Shown: positions 33,690 through 42,556, counted from the stretch's first letter. The stretch is DNA of 64,000 nucleotides from Fibrobacter sp. UWH4 (GCF_900142475.1 NZ_FRAY01000004.1:372001-436000), one strand, 5' to 3'. Translations and numbers: made by a program. The notes: generated by a model from the letters alone, not told the origin.

Positions 33690-34025
33690 CTAGAGCAGTC
33701 CCTTCTTGGCCGATCGCATCAAGTTCCTGATTTGCTTGTTGTTCAGCTTGGGCACCTCGGCATCCTTCTGGGCACGGGACTTCGGGGCACAGTCTTCGCA
33801 AAGGTGTTTCGTCACCGTGCCAAAACTGGCGGCGCCGTTGCTCACGGACGTTTCCCTGAAACGGTAGGAGCGAAGCAGGGCTTCCTTCTTGCACTTGTCG
33901 CAAATACCCATCTTGGGAGCGGCGGCCTCGTGCGAACGTTCCTTCTTGGGAGCGTCGCTCGTTTCTTCCCAGGCCTTGCTCTGGGCTGCAATCTTGCGTG
34001 CGAAATGATCGTCTGTCAAACTCAT
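33690..34025 (-). CDS. Small zinc-ribbon-like protein
   Basis: 111 residues from the ATG at 34025, which has GGAAGGG upstream; a longer frame to 34100 lacks one. CDKCKK (about 43-48) and CEDC (about 75-78) form a CxxC...CxxC zinc site. The flanking regions are highly charged. No family recognised. It lies 31 bases upstream of the pentahaem cytochrome and 17 bases downstream of the SGNH-like gene, so it is probably in the same transcript. Confidence 0.65.
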   Translation of the reverse strand: MSLTDDHFARKIAAQSKAWEETSDAPKKERSHEAAAPKMGICDKCKKEALLRSYRFRETSVSNGAASFGTVTKHLCEDCAPKSRAQKDAEVPKLNNKQIRNLMRSAKKGLL

Positions 34026-34042
34026 ATTTACCCTTCCTTTTT

Positions 34043-34627
34043 TTATTTCAATTCTTTCTTTATAAAGTCGTATAGGAACAGCGAGAGGAACGTGTTGCAT
34101 ATCGATGTCGGCAAGCCGTCGTCCGTATACAGGCTACGCCCGAACTTTCCTCTTTCCAACTGTTTTTCCTTGAAATCCGCCACATAGGCGGCAAAATCCA
34201 TAATCCGGACACGCTTGTCATCCTGGGAGGCAAGTCCCCGGAGCAAATCGTTCAGGGCGACCACCTGCGAAGGGGCCTGCGGAAACATGTCCTCGGGAAT
34301 CGTCAAGAAATGGACCGTCGCAAGCGTCTTGCTCAAGATTTCGTGAGCAAGGGCCTGGTACAGGGTAAATACCCCATTATAATCAGTTCCGCCCCGTTTC
34401 AGTTCCTTGAGTCCGAGCCCCAAGATAATCCGTCCCGCCTTCTTGCCAATAATGTCGGCCGAGGCGCGGTCCAAGAGCTGGCGCAAGCTCTGGGGCGCAG
34501 GTGCGTTGATCGAAAACTGTACAGGTCTGTTGGCTTCCCGACAAAGAAGAATTTCGGCAAAGCGGTTGGCAGCCTCGCCCTGTTCTCCGAGAAGTTCGTC
34601 GCCGATAATCAGAATCCTGTTTTCCAT
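34043..34627 (-). CDS. Degenerate SGNH/GDSL-like protein
   Basis: 194 residues. ILIIGDELLGEQGEAANRFAE (residues 5-25) looks like a GDSL block with Glu in place of the nucleophilic Ser. GRIILGLGLKELKRGG could be the Asn block without Asn. The final DDGLPTSICN stands where DxxHP would be. The fold may be kept while hydrolase activity is lost; the assignment is tentative. A -10-like TAGATT ends 9 bases before the ATG and no Shine-Dalgarno sequence is present. Confidence 0.5.
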   Translation of the reverse strand: MENRILIIGDELLGEQGEAANRFAEILLCREANRPVQFSINAPAPQSLRQLLDRASADIIGKKAGRIILGLGLKELKRGGTDYNGVFTLYQALAHEILSKTLATVHFLTIPEDMFPQAPSQVVALNDLLRGLASQDDKRVRIMDFAAYVADFKEKQLERGKFGRSLYTDDGLPTSICNTFLSLFLYDFIKKELK

Positions 34628-34639
34628 TACATATATAAT

Positions 34640-35164
34640 CTACACTCTTGAAGGGCGTTTGACCACCGAAAGTAACCAAAAATTCTCTTTTTTTTGCCTT
34701 TTTTTGACAATATGGCCATCGGCGACTAGGGCTCCAGGCACATTCTCGATAGGAGATCCATCATCCAGGTAAATGTCGAGAGAAGCCCCTTCCGGAAGCC
34801 CCGCCATCACGAGACGACTCCGCATCGCATTATTTGGACACACGACGCCACGCAGGTCCAAGTGTTCCGGAAACGTTCCTTTTAAAGCCTTCGGCAAAGG
34901 GGCAATCTTTGTTTTTTCGCAAAAATCGGCAATTTCGGGGGCAAACCTCGCAGGCGAGTCCAACCAATTTCCGAGAGGATATTCCGGCATATCTGTCGCA
35001 AGAACTCGCGCGAGAGCCTCTTCCGGAGCCACCGCGACCAGATTTTCGCGACGGAACCATTCCGCACAGGCATACGAAACCAGTTTCCGGAGAGCGGCAT
35101 CGAACCCAGGATTTCCCTTTTGGGCCTCGATCCACTTTTCTAGGGGACTTTTATCCTTATCCAT
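34640..35164 (-). CDS. TusA-like sulfur-carrier domain fused to an unknown N-terminal domain
   Basis: 174 residues. The C-terminal part (about 100-172) reads as a TusA/SirA domain: LDLRGVVCPNNAMRSRLVMA carries the Cys-Pro motif with the sulfur-binding Cys (about 108), followed by the LDIYLDDGSPIENV strand. The N-terminal 95 residues are helical and unrecognised (KWIEAQKGNPGF, YPLGNWLDSPARFAPEI). TusA domains carry persulfide sulfur. Its place at the head of a run of genes ending in a PsrC/NrfD-type complex hints at sulfur chemistry, but no catalytic polysulfide reductase is present. Confidence 0.7.
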   Translation of the reverse strand: MDKDKSPLEKWIEAQKGNPGFDAALRKLVSYACAEWFRRENLVAVAPEEALARVLATDMPEYPLGNWLDSPARFAPEIADFCEKTKIAPLPKALKGTFPEHLDLRGVVCPNNAMRSRLVMAGLPEGASLDIYLDDGSPIENVPGALVADGHIVKKRQKKENFWLLSVVKRPSRV

Positions 35165-35300
35165 AGCCGTTACCCAAGTTTATTTGATAAATTTTTGTGA
35201 AAACTCGGTTAACAATGTAGCAAACTTTGTGTAGGGTTTCTATATTTGGCCGCAAGTTCCGAAAAGGGGCAAAAAGTTTTTAAATAGGTTATACGGTTTT

Positions 35301-36860
35301 ATGGCAATCAGTACAATCCTACTCGACATTATGTTCGTCGTCTACGTCATCGCAGGCATCGGACTGGTCATTTACGGTTTCAGCTGTTACTATAGCATCT
35401 ATCTCTTCCTGAAGAATAGCCGCACCACGCGACTTTCCGACAGGAAAAAGATTCTGCAGTTCTATCGAGAACATTCCATGGACGACCTTCCGCAGGTCAC
35501 CACCCAGTTGCCGGTCTTTAACGAAGCGAACTGCGTCGAGCGCCTGCTCGAAGCCGTGTGCGCCATCGACTACCCCAAGGACAAGCACGAGATCCAGGTG
35601 CTGGACGACTCCACCGACGAATGCTACGAAGTCGCCAAGAAGAAAGTCGCCGAACTCGCCGCCAAGGGTTACGACATCAAGCTCATTCACCGTACCAACC
35701 GTTCCGAATTCAAGGCTGGCGCCCTTAAAGAAGCCATGAAAGTGGCCAAGGGCGAATTCCTCGCGATTTTCGACGCCGACTTCGTCCCCGAGAAGGACTT
35801 CCTCCTCAAGACGATCCCCTACCTGGTGATGGACGATCAGATTGGTCTGGTCCAGGGTCGCTGGGGCCACTTGAACCGCACCGAATCCGGTCTTACGCTC
35901 GCACAGTCTATCGGTATTGACGGCCACTTCGTGGTGGAACAGTCTGCTCGCAGCTGGGGCAAGCTCTTCATGAACTTCAACGGCACCGCAGGCGTGTGGC
36001 GCAAGCAGGCCATCTATGGCGGTGGCGGCTGGGAAGGCGACACCCTGACCGAAGACATGGACCTTTCTTACCGCAGCCAGCTCGCCGGTTGGAAAATGAA
36101 GTTCGTGTTCGACGTGATCGTTCCGGCCGAACTCCCCAACGACATCAACGCCTTCAAGGCACAGCAGTTCCGCTGGGCAAAGGGTTCTATCCAGACGGCC
36201 ATCAAGATTTTGCCGCGCGTGCTCAAGGCCCAGGTTCCACTCCGCGTAAAGATTGGCGCCATCCTCCACACGACGCACTACTCGATCCACCCCTGCATGT
36301 TGTTTACCGCCCTCTGTGCTTGGCCGCTGCTCGCCTTCTTTGAACCGGTCGCACACCTGCCGACCTGGGCCTACACTGTCGGTTTCAGCTTTATCTTCCT
36401 CGCCGCAATAGCTCCTTCTGTTCTTTACTTTGTGGCTCAGCGCTGCTCCGGCTACACCGGTTGGAAAATCCGCCTGCTCTCCCTCCCCATCCTCATGGCT
36501 CTCGGCGTAGGTATCGCAGTGAGCAACTCCCGCGCCGTGTTCTCTGCCGTAATCGGTGCCAAGGGCAGCTTTGTCCGCACCCCGAAGAGCGGCGGATCCA
36601 AGAAGAAGGCCAAGAGCCACTACGCCCAGAAGTTCCCGTGGCAGGCCGTTGTTGAACTGGGTGTCGGCGTCTACTGCATTTTCGGTCTTCTGGAATACAT
36701 CGGTGCGCAGAAGTTCATTATCGGACCGTTCCTCGCCCTCTATTCTGTCGGATTCCTCTCGGTGAGCGTGCTTAGCTTTATGCACTACATCGGCAACCTC
36801 ATCGAAATGCACAAGGCCCGCGCCGCAGAAAAGGCTGCAGAAAAGAAGGCTAACGCCTAA
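35301..36860 (+). CDS. Cellulose-synthase-like processive glycosyltransferase (GT2)
   Basis: 519 residues. Membrane helices occur at the N-terminus (about 5-32) and in the C-terminal half (about 330-500). The cytosolic GT-A domain has the D,D,D,QxxRW set: VLDDSTDE (about 95), FDADFVPE (about 155-162), TEDMDLSYR (about 250) and QQFRWAKGS (about 290-298). It would extrude a beta-linked glucan or mannan from a nucleotide sugar. No BcsB, PilZ domain or other cellulose gene is adjacent. A TATATTTGG -10-like element lies at 35242-35250, giving a leader of about 45 bases. It is divergent from the TusA-like gene. Confidence 0.88.
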   Translation: MAISTILLDIMFVVYVIAGIGLVIYGFSCYYSIYLFLKNSRTTRLSDRKKILQFYREHSMDDLPQVTTQLPVFNEANCVERLLEAVCAIDYPKDKHEIQVLDDSTDECYEVAKKKVAELAAKGYDIKLIHRTNRSEFKAGALKEAMKVAKGEFLAIFDADFVPEKDFLLKTIPYLVMDDQIGLVQGRWGHLNRTESGLTLAQSIGIDGHFVVEQSARSWGKLFMNFNGTAGVWRKQAIYGGGGWEGDTLTEDMDLSYRSQLAGWKMKFVFDVIVPAELPNDINAFKAQQFRWAKGSIQTAIKILPRVLKAQVPLRVKIGAILHTTHYSIHPCMLFTALCAWPLLAFFEPVAHLPTWAYTVGFSFIFLAAIAPSVLYFVAQRCSGYTGWKIRLLSLPILMALGVGIAVSNSRAVFSAVIGAKGSFVRTPKSGGSKKKAKSHYAQKFPWQAVVELGVGVYCIFGLLEYIGAQKFIIGPFLALYSVGFLSVSVLSFMHYIGNLIEMHKARAAEKAAEKKANA

Positions 36861-37110
36861 GGCAAGGCCCCGATTCATACGGATTTATCCGCCGCAGTTC
36901 CTCGAGGATTGCGGCGGTTTCTTTTTGGTAGCCGCCGTACAGTTGCAGATAGAGCCTGTAATAGCCCGAATAGACGCCTAGCGCTCCAATCGAGATGACA
37001 GAAGCCGCCACGACGGCCACCAAAAGTTCAGCCAGCGTAAAACCGCGATTTGTCAGATTTTTCGCGGGGTACAGCGGATTTTTTGACGGTTTTAGCGGAT
37101 TTTTTCGCAC
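36850..37110 (-). CDS. Type II pseudopilin-like protein (very short)
   Basis: 86 residues. The class III signal NRGFTLAELLVAVVAASVIS (about 21-40) has cleavage expected after Gly23 and Glu at +5. Only about 60 mature residues remain, so it is a minimal or truncated minor pseudopilin (GspH/I/J-like). It overlaps the previous pseudopilin gene by 19 bases and its 3' end overlaps the convergent GT2 gene by 11 bases. Confidence 0.75.
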   Translation of the reverse strand: MRKNPLKPSKNPLYPAKNLTNRGFTLAELLVAVVAASVISIGALGVYSGYYRLYLQLYGGYQKETAAILEELRRINPYESGPCLRR

Positions 37111-37424
37111 CGGACAAGCCTCCGCAGTTCAACCTCCCGCATTTTCACCGAAAATACCTCGACCCATGCCAGTGGCTTTACCCCGGGAACCGCATTTAGG
37201 ACAACATTCACCTCGTTACGGACAAAAGAGGAATCCTTGCAGCGAGGAGGTTTTAGGACAAGTTCTTCTACGGTTTCACCCACGGCGACAACAGATTTCG
37301 CCTTAGCCCGCTCCAAGGCCCGCAAGCGATTGAACCCATCCAGGAAGCGCCCAAACACGAGTATGCCCGCCGAAAGTACGGCAAGGGCGATACAGATTTC
37401 CATCAAGGTAAAGCCTCTTTTCAT
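37092..37424 (-). CDS. Type II pseudopilin-like protein
   Basis: 110 residues. MKRGFTLMEICIALAVLSAG is a class III signal (Gly4/Phe5, Glu at +5). The ATG at 37424 gives a 4-base ATGA overlap with the GspK-like gene, which is the reason for choosing it over 37436. The mature part has two Cys (PPRCKDS, VRCEKIR). GspI-like minor pseudopilin is the nearest description. Confidence 0.8.
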   Translation of the reverse strand: MKRGFTLMEICIALAVLSAGILVFGRFLDGFNRLRALERAKAKSVVAVGETVEELVLKPPRCKDSSFVRNEVNVVLNAVPGVKPLAWVEVFSVKMREVELRRLVRCEKIR

Positions 37425-38338
37425 TTCAAGCTCCATTCAAAAGGTTGCAACTGGCCTGAAATGAACGCGGGTATCAGCATCGAATCCGGCTCCGATCTTT
37501 CAGCATTTTCAAGCGACATCGCGAACGAAGGATACCGACGGCGTACCTTTCGCACCCCGTTCGGGAACAGCACCTCTCGGCGCGCCACGACAACGCCCGA
37601 GAAATCAAACCCCTGCGAAATTTCGACGCGTTCTTCGCTGAAGGCCTCTAGCCAGCGTACACGGACATTGCCTCGTAATGTAACCGGTCCCCGCGCATAG
37701 ACCCGCAGCGTATCAAAGTTCACGCTCCCCCGCACTTCCGCGGAACCATCGACTCTAAAACGCCCCGACGAAGTATTCCCATCCAAATTCAGAGTCAAGT
37801 CACCTTCCTGCACCCAAAGCGACATGGGCTGCATCCGTCCCAAAAAGCGACGGTTTCCCGACTTGACTTTCAGGGCAAGCGGTGGCTTCGCCATCGTGAT
37901 TTCGCGGATCAGTTCCCGGCGAAACCCCTCGTAAATTTCACGACGGCGTTCATAGGAATTCAGCAAGGAGCAAGCGCTATCGCAGGGGACGCCCGCCAAG
38001 ATACGAATCCGCTTGTCGGCGCTACCCGAATTCGCAGATGACATAGGCGCCGACAAGACCGCCCAGGGGCCAAGACGCCCCCGTTCTACTTTAGGGAGCG
38101 CCCTGTTCCATGGCGGGCGCTCAAAGAAATCCGCCGGCAGCCCCGACAGGTTCGCAATCAGCGCCGATTCCGCATCGTAAATCCGTTGCTGTTCCTGCAA
38201 CTGCCGAAGAGCAGCTCGCCGCACCCCACCCGGCATCTGCAAAAGGGACGTCAGCAGGAGTGTTACCGCCAGGAGAATCCCCAGCACGAGTGGCAAAACG
38301 GCCCCACGGCGCCTCAGTGCAAAAAAGCCCCTACCCAT
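37421..38338 (-). CDS. GspK/PilX-like membrane-anchored protein
   Basis: 305 residues from the ATG at 38338. MGRGFFALRRRGAVLPLVLG starts a hydrophobic helix without the pseudopilin Glu, typical of PilX/GspK-like tip or accessory proteins (RRRGAxLPLVLGILL). The rest is soluble, with two Cys (VPCDSACSLL) and a late beta-rich part (TLRVYARGPVTLRGNVRV) reminiscent of repetitive beta-strands. A frame extending to 38488 lies inside the upstream gene and is rejected. Confidence 0.65.
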   Translation of the reverse strand: MGRGFFALRRRGAVLPLVLGILLAVTLLLTSLLQMPGGVRRAALRQLQEQQRIYDAESALIANLSGLPADFFERPPWNRALPKVERGRLGPWAVLSAPMSSANSGSADKRIRILAGVPCDSACSLLNSYERRREIYEGFRRELIREITMAKPPLALKVKSGNRRFLGRMQPMSLWVQEGDLTLNLDGNTSSGRFRVDGSAEVRGSVNFDTLRVYARGPVTLRGNVRVRWLEAFSEERVEISQGFDFSGVVVARREVLFPNGVRKVRRRYPSFAMSLENAERSEPDSMLIPAFISGQLQPFEWSLK

Positions 38339-39437
38339 CGCCGACTCCACGCACGACCACTGAATCGCCACAGACAAGACGAACGCCGGCACGACCGATG
38401 TTTTCCACGGCAAAATCACCGAGAGAATCTCCCAGCGAAACGACACGAGATTCCGTCGCCACAGTAAACATCGCCAACTTTTCGCCAACCACCCCGTTCA
38501 AGCGGAATCCAGGCAACGAGCATTTTTTTCGAGCGACAGCCGATTCCACGACAAATGCTTTTTCGACTCTGCCCTTTTCTATCGGTTCCATTGATTTTGG
38601 CATCTCGGGAGTCAAAAGCAGTTCCACCGGGGCTGCCTCGACACAGTTTTCACACGACAAGGCCCCCTTTCCGCTGTACACCACCCCAAATTCATACAAC
38701 AACGCCAAGCATAGGAGCGATACCGTTCCGAGGATTTTCCAGGGAATCTCCAAACGGAAATTTCGACGAATGCCTTGCAAATTCACCTCATTCCAGAGAA
38801 AACTCCGCGCCGACTTCTTGAAATTTCGCCTTTCAAATCGGGGCGGCAACTCAATTTCAGCAAAACGCCCTACTCGCGAAAAAAGTACATCCGTCTTCAG
38901 AAAACAACGGAACCGACACAAGTACGCCTCCATGGAAGTTCCTTCTCTGCCGATGTCGCATTCCTCAGACCAATACGCCAATCGCCCTTCGCAAAACACC
39001 AGCGAATAGAGGACGCCATCCACCAACGCATAGCACCAAAAATTGGCGTCACCGTTTTCCGTCATATTCCGACAAACAAATTCTTCCGCTGCGGAATACA
39101 ATGCGATTTGACGCGGCAAAAGGCACCTCCGCTTCGAAAAAATCCAAAAGCGAACCGGAAATTTCCTGATTTTTGAAGCACCCATCGCTGTCGTTTCTAC
39201 ATTTTCCGCAGCCCTCACCACAACAAGGCACCGCGAAACGGTTTGATGCGATTCAACAAAAGAGACTAGCGGCAAGACGGCGAAGTTCCCCCCTTTCGAT
39301 TTCAAATGCCAACTGTTTTCGGGAAACTCCCGCGCAAACGCAATTTCCGCATCCTGCGACGAAACACACTCGCCATATTCCGCCGGGCAATCCCACGTAA
39401 AAATTCTTGCTTCTACTGGATGCACTCGCAACATCAT
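38331..39437 (-). CDS. Bitopic secretion platform protein, GspL/PilM-like N-terminus with GspC/PilP-like C-terminus
   Basis: 368 residues. A cytoplasmic part (1-230, Cys-rich, no clear actin-fold motif) is followed by one membrane helix (about 233-254) and a periplasmic part. The last 58 residues (LNGVVGEKLAMFTVATES...GDSL...VRLVCGDS) have the strand pattern of the GspC homology region/PilP, which docks on the secretin. Its position directly after the secretin gene with a 4-base overlap supports this. A single protein spanning the roles of GspL/M and GspC would be economical; the assignment is inferred. Confidence 0.55.
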   Translation of the reverse strand: MMLRVHPVEARIFTWDCPAEYGECVSSQDAEIAFAREFPENSWHLKSKGGNFAVLPLVSFVESHQTVSRCLVVVRAAENVETTAMGASKIRKFPVRFWIFSKRRCLLPRQIALYSAAEEFVCRNMTENGDANFWCYALVDGVLYSLVFCEGRLAYWSEECDIGREGTSMEAYLCRFRCFLKTDVLFSRVGRFAEIELPPRFERRNFKKSARSFLWNEVNLQGIRRNFRLEIPWKILGTVSLLCLALLYEFGVVYSGKGALSCENCVEAAPVELLLTPEMPKSMEPIEKGRVEKAFVVESAVARKKCSLPGFRLNGVVGEKLAMFTVATESRVVSLGDSLGDFAVENIGRAGVRLVCGDSVVVRGVGDG

Positions 39438-41230
39438 TGCCCCTCCTTTTCTACATGCGGCGTAATGAATATCGCCAATTCATTTTCTTCTTCCTGTTCC
39501 GAAGTGTAACTGAACAACCGTCCAAGCAGCGGGATACTTCCCAGGAACGGCACCGCCGAACGCACCTCGGACTTGCTCTTGCGAATAAGGCCTCCCAGAC
39601 AAAGCGTTTCGCCGTTTTCCAACACCACGACCGTCTTCAGGTTCCGCGTACTGATGTCACGGGGGCCGTCACCGGAGCTGCGGCCCGCCGTTTTGATTTC
39701 AGGCGATACTTCCAGAGTGATGCGTCCATCTTGCGTCACTGACGGCGTGAGTTCCAGCGAGATGCCGTCGTTGAACGAACGGTAATCCGTAATCGGGTAA
39801 CCATCGGCAGAAACCTGGCTGACTAGATAGTAGACAGTATTCGTCACATTGAGTTCCGCCTTGTTGCCGTTGAGAGTCGTAAGGCGAGGACGTGCCAAGA
39901 CTTCGGCTACATTATTTTCTTCCATCGAGGCAAGTTCCATTTCGAACCGATCGGGCAGCAAGCCGATTTTCCCGAACGCACCCGACACGGAGAAATCCTT
40001 ACTCATAAAATCAAGATAACCGCGCGCCCCGATATCCCGCTCGGCCGTTTTCCGCGTCGCGCCACTATGAAGACCGATTTCGAAACCGCGCCCCCGTTTG
40101 AATTCCACCACGATACACGAAAGAGTCACCTGCATCGCGGGGAGGTCCACTTGTTTCAGCAAATCGACCGCCATTTGGATTTCGGAAAGCGAACCCGCCA
40201 AAAGCAGGGCGTTCTGTTCCTTGACTTCCGTCGAAATAAAGTTCGCACTCGGCGAGATCTTCCCCAGATGAGCCAGCGCACGCTCCGAGTGGATATGGCG
40301 CAACGGATAAAAGCGCGTCGTAGAAAGGGCGTTGCGCATCCCTCCTTCGGATACATACAAAGTATTGCTATCAAGTACATAGCTGTAGCGACGCCCCCTG
40401 AAAAGCGACTCCACCAAATCTTCGAGAGTCGCCCCGTCAAACTTGAGGCGAACCGTTTCGTGAACGTCCCCGTAGACCGCCAAGTTGAGCCCCGAAAGAT
40501 CCGCCAGTTCGTCAAGCACCTGCAAGAGTTCCCCTTCTGCGATTTCCGCCGAATACAAGTCGCCGTCGCGTTCCAGGCGAATGTTACCTGACGGACTTCC
40601 GCCACGGTCATTCGCCCCGGCTTTCGCGCTCTGACGGCGCTTTTCTCCGACGCGTAGGCATTCCCCTTCGCGCCACACGCGAAAGCCGTGCGCCCCCATC
40701 AGGGCGCGGAACGCCCCTTCCGCAGGCATTCCCCTGAGAGTTCCCGTAATGCGCCCCTCAAGCCCCGGCGATGCCAAAATGTTCAGCCCCGAATTCAGCG
40801 CAAACTCACGCACGAACTCGTTCACCTCCTGCCCCTTGACCGAAAGCGTCACCAGCGAATCCTGCATACGGAATTCCGACTCGCCGCGCGCCCGTGCCCG
40901 CCGCACATGGAAAACAGAGCCTTCCTGCACAACCTCTAGGCCGTGCGCCGAACAAAGGGCCGTAAGTCCCTCCATGACGCCCACCCCGTCCAAATGGAAC
41001 GTCACCCTGAAATTGAGCGAATCATCCACCAGCATCGGCGTATCGTAAGCGCGCGACATCGCCCGTACGACATCCGCCAAGGGCGTATCAACAAAATCAA
41101 GAGTCGCACCCCTCAAGTACGAAAGCGGGAGCAACAAGTAAACGAGGATTTTAAGGAATCCCAAAGATCTGGACAAAAGTCTCTCGGGATAGGCAATGAC
41201 CCTGCCGCGGGATATACCAATAACCGCCAC
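39434..41230 (-). CDS. Secretin (GspD/PilQ family)
   Basis: Outer-membrane channel of a type II secretion or type IV pilus-like system. N0/STN-like and N-domain repeats (about 40-330) precede the C-terminal secretin domain (about 360-590), which has VLARPRLTTLNGNKAELNV, TVVVLENGETLCLGGLI and the closing VPFLGSIPLLGRLFSYT. The promoter's -10 overlaps the most upstream TTG of the frame (41248), so that start is impossible. GTG at 41230 (598 residues) is the first usable one, and a TTG at 41164 next to the hydrophobic signal is the alternative. No GspE ATPase, GspF or prepilin peptidase is in the window. Confidence 0.9.
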   Translation of the reverse strand: MAVIGISRGRVIAYPERLLSRSLGFLKILVYLLLPLSYLRGATLDFVDTPLADVVRAMSRAYDTPMLVDDSLNFRVTFHLDGVGVMEGLTALCSAHGLEVVQEGSVFHVRRARARGESEFRMQDSLVTLSVKGQEVNEFVREFALNSGLNILASPGLEGRITGTLRGMPAEGAFRALMGAHGFRVWREGECLRVGEKRRQSAKAGANDRGGSPSGNIRLERDGDLYSAEIAEGELLQVLDELADLSGLNLAVYGDVHETVRLKFDGATLEDLVESLFRGRRYSYVLDSNTLYVSEGGMRNALSTTRFYPLRHIHSERALAHLGKISPSANFISTEVKEQNALLLAGSLSEIQMAVDLLKQVDLPAMQVTLSCIVVEFKRGRGFEIGLHSGATRKTAERDIGARGYLDFMSKDFSVSGAFGKIGLLPDRFEMELASMEENNVAEVLARPRLTTLNGNKAELNVTNTVYYLVSQVSADGYPITDYRSFNDGISLELTPSVTQDGRITLEVSPEIKTAGRSSGDGPRDISTRNLKTVVVLENGETLCLGGLIRKSKSEVRSAVPFLGSIPLLGRLFSYTSEQEEENELAIFITPHVEKEGQ

Positions 41231-41246
41231 TTTGGCGGATATTCGC

Positions 41247-41275
41247 AATATACAAAAATTTTCCGGTTAAGGCAA
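41247..41275 (-). promoter_or_regulatory. Promoter of the secretin operon
   Basis: Minus strand TTGCCT, 17 bp ending in TTTTTG, TATATT. A CCGCC/GGCGG hairpin lies just downstream, around the GTG start. Confidence 0.75.
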
Positions 41276-41441
41276 ACGATTTTTTTCAAACAAATTCCAT
41301 ACATCTATCATCACGAACAACGAAACAGGTCTGTCAATACCCCAATTTTGTAACATTGTACTTGGATGTAAAGCCATGCATTTTTTTTGTGTTCGTAAAT
41401 GTAAAAGAAGTCATCGCAAGCGGCAATCCGAGGGTATTTTC

Positions 41442-41474
41442 CAAGTTCTAAGTTCTAAGCTCTAAATTCTAATA
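41442..41474. repeat. Heptamer repeat, family C, single arm
   Basis: CTAAGTT-CTAAGCT-CTAAATT-CTAAT, immediately followed by the -10-like TATATT of dapA. The rest of the divergent 41249-41441 gap shows no other clear feature. Confidence 0.7.
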
Positions 41475-41490
41475 CTATATTTTAGTCACT

Positions 41491-42447
41491 ATGCAGATTA
41501 CTAACGCTTCTCAACTTACTGGTGTTTTCCCCGCGTTGTTCACCCCGCTCAAGAACGACGATCCCAAGAACCTTCGCAACTCCATCGACTACAAGAAGAT
41601 GGGCCAGATGATCGACGACGTGATCGCTAACGGCGCAAGTGGCGTGCTCCCTGCCGTGACCACGGGTCAGAGTGCGACGGTTTCTCCGCAGCAGCACCTG
41701 GATGTTATCAAGTTTACGCTCGACTATGTGGACGGCCGCGTGCCCGTGATTGCCGGTGCCGGTTCCAACTGCACTCGCGAATCGATCGAAATGATCGAAA
41801 ACGTTCAGAAGATTGCCCCGGTGGCAGTCCTCTGCGTTACTGGTTACTACAACAATCCGCCGCAGGAAGGCCTCCTGAAGCACTACCGCACGCTCAGCAG
41901 CGAGACGGGCGCCAAGATCGTGATTTACAACGTTCCGGGCCGCACCTCCAGCTACGTGCACCCCGACACCTTGATTGAACTTGCCGAAGACAAGAACATC
42001 ATTGGTCTGAAGCAGGCAGTTGAATTCGGCTTTGGCGAAAAGTTCCACGAAGACACGATGCGCGTGATCAAGGAAACGAAGGGCAAGGACTTCGCCGTCA
42101 TGAGCGGTGAAGACGGTCTCTTCGCGGACCTCCTCGAAATGGGCGGCACGGGCCTCATCAGCGCTTCGGGCAACATCCCCGAAGCCACGAAGACCTTCGT
42201 GGACCTGTACAAGGCTTTCCAGACCGGCGACAAGGACAAGGCTCACAACCTGCAGAAGGACGCCCGCGACTTTATCGACATCACGTTCTGCCGCAAGAAT
42301 CCGATTCCGCTGGGCACGCTGTTCAACAGCCCGCTGTTCCAGCCGCTCGTGAGCGTGAAGGATACCGCAAACGGTGCAGACGCCGTGGCCCGCATCATGA
42401 AGTTGATTGAAGAAAAGGCCCCGAGCCTGAAGAAGTACCACGTTTAG
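41491..42447 (+). CDS. dapA: 4-hydroxy-tetrahydrodipicolinate synthase (or close DHDPS-family aldolase)
   Basis: Condenses pyruvate with aspartate semialdehyde on the way to lysine and meso-DAP. 318 residues. LCVTGYYNNPPQEG (about 111-124) contains the catalytic Tyr, YNVPGRTS (about 147-154) the substrate Arg, and IIGLKQAV (about 170-177) the Schiff-base Lys. The usual GTTGE is PAVTTGQSATVS here, slightly divergent, so a related N-acetylneuraminate lyase-type activity is not fully excluded. The -10-like TATATTTTAG (41476-41485) ends close to the ATG, with no Shine-Dalgarno sequence. Confidence 0.85.
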   Translation: MQITNASQLTGVFPALFTPLKNDDPKNLRNSIDYKKMGQMIDDVIANGASGVLPAVTTGQSATVSPQQHLDVIKFTLDYVDGRVPVIAGAGSNCTRESIEMIENVQKIAPVAVLCVTGYYNNPPQEGLLKHYRTLSSETGAKIVIYNVPGRTSSYVHPDTLIELAEDKNIIGLKQAVEFGFGEKFHEDTMRVIKETKGKDFAVMSGEDGLFADLLEMGGTGLISASGNIPEATKTFVDLYKAFQTGDKDKAHNLQKDARDFIDITFCRKNPIPLGTLFNSPLFQPLVSVKDTANGADAVARIMKLIEEKAPSLKKYHV

Positions 42448-42540
42448 TAAACAGTGGGCAGTGGTTAGTAAACAGGATTAGTATGGTGGCTTCGACGCGA
42501 TTATAATCCTAACCACTAATCACCAACCACTAATCACTTT
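42448..42540. repeat. Heptamer repeat, family A, two facing arms
   Basis: Left arm AGTAAAC-AGTGGGC-AGTGGTT-AGTAAAC begins in the dapA stop codon. The core GGATTAG...TATAATCC is itself an inverted repeat. Right arm CTAACCA-CTAATCA-CCAACCA-CTAATCA. It fills the gap up to the GGAG of the next gene. Confidence 0.82.
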
Positions 42541-42556
42541 TTTACTGGAGAATCCA

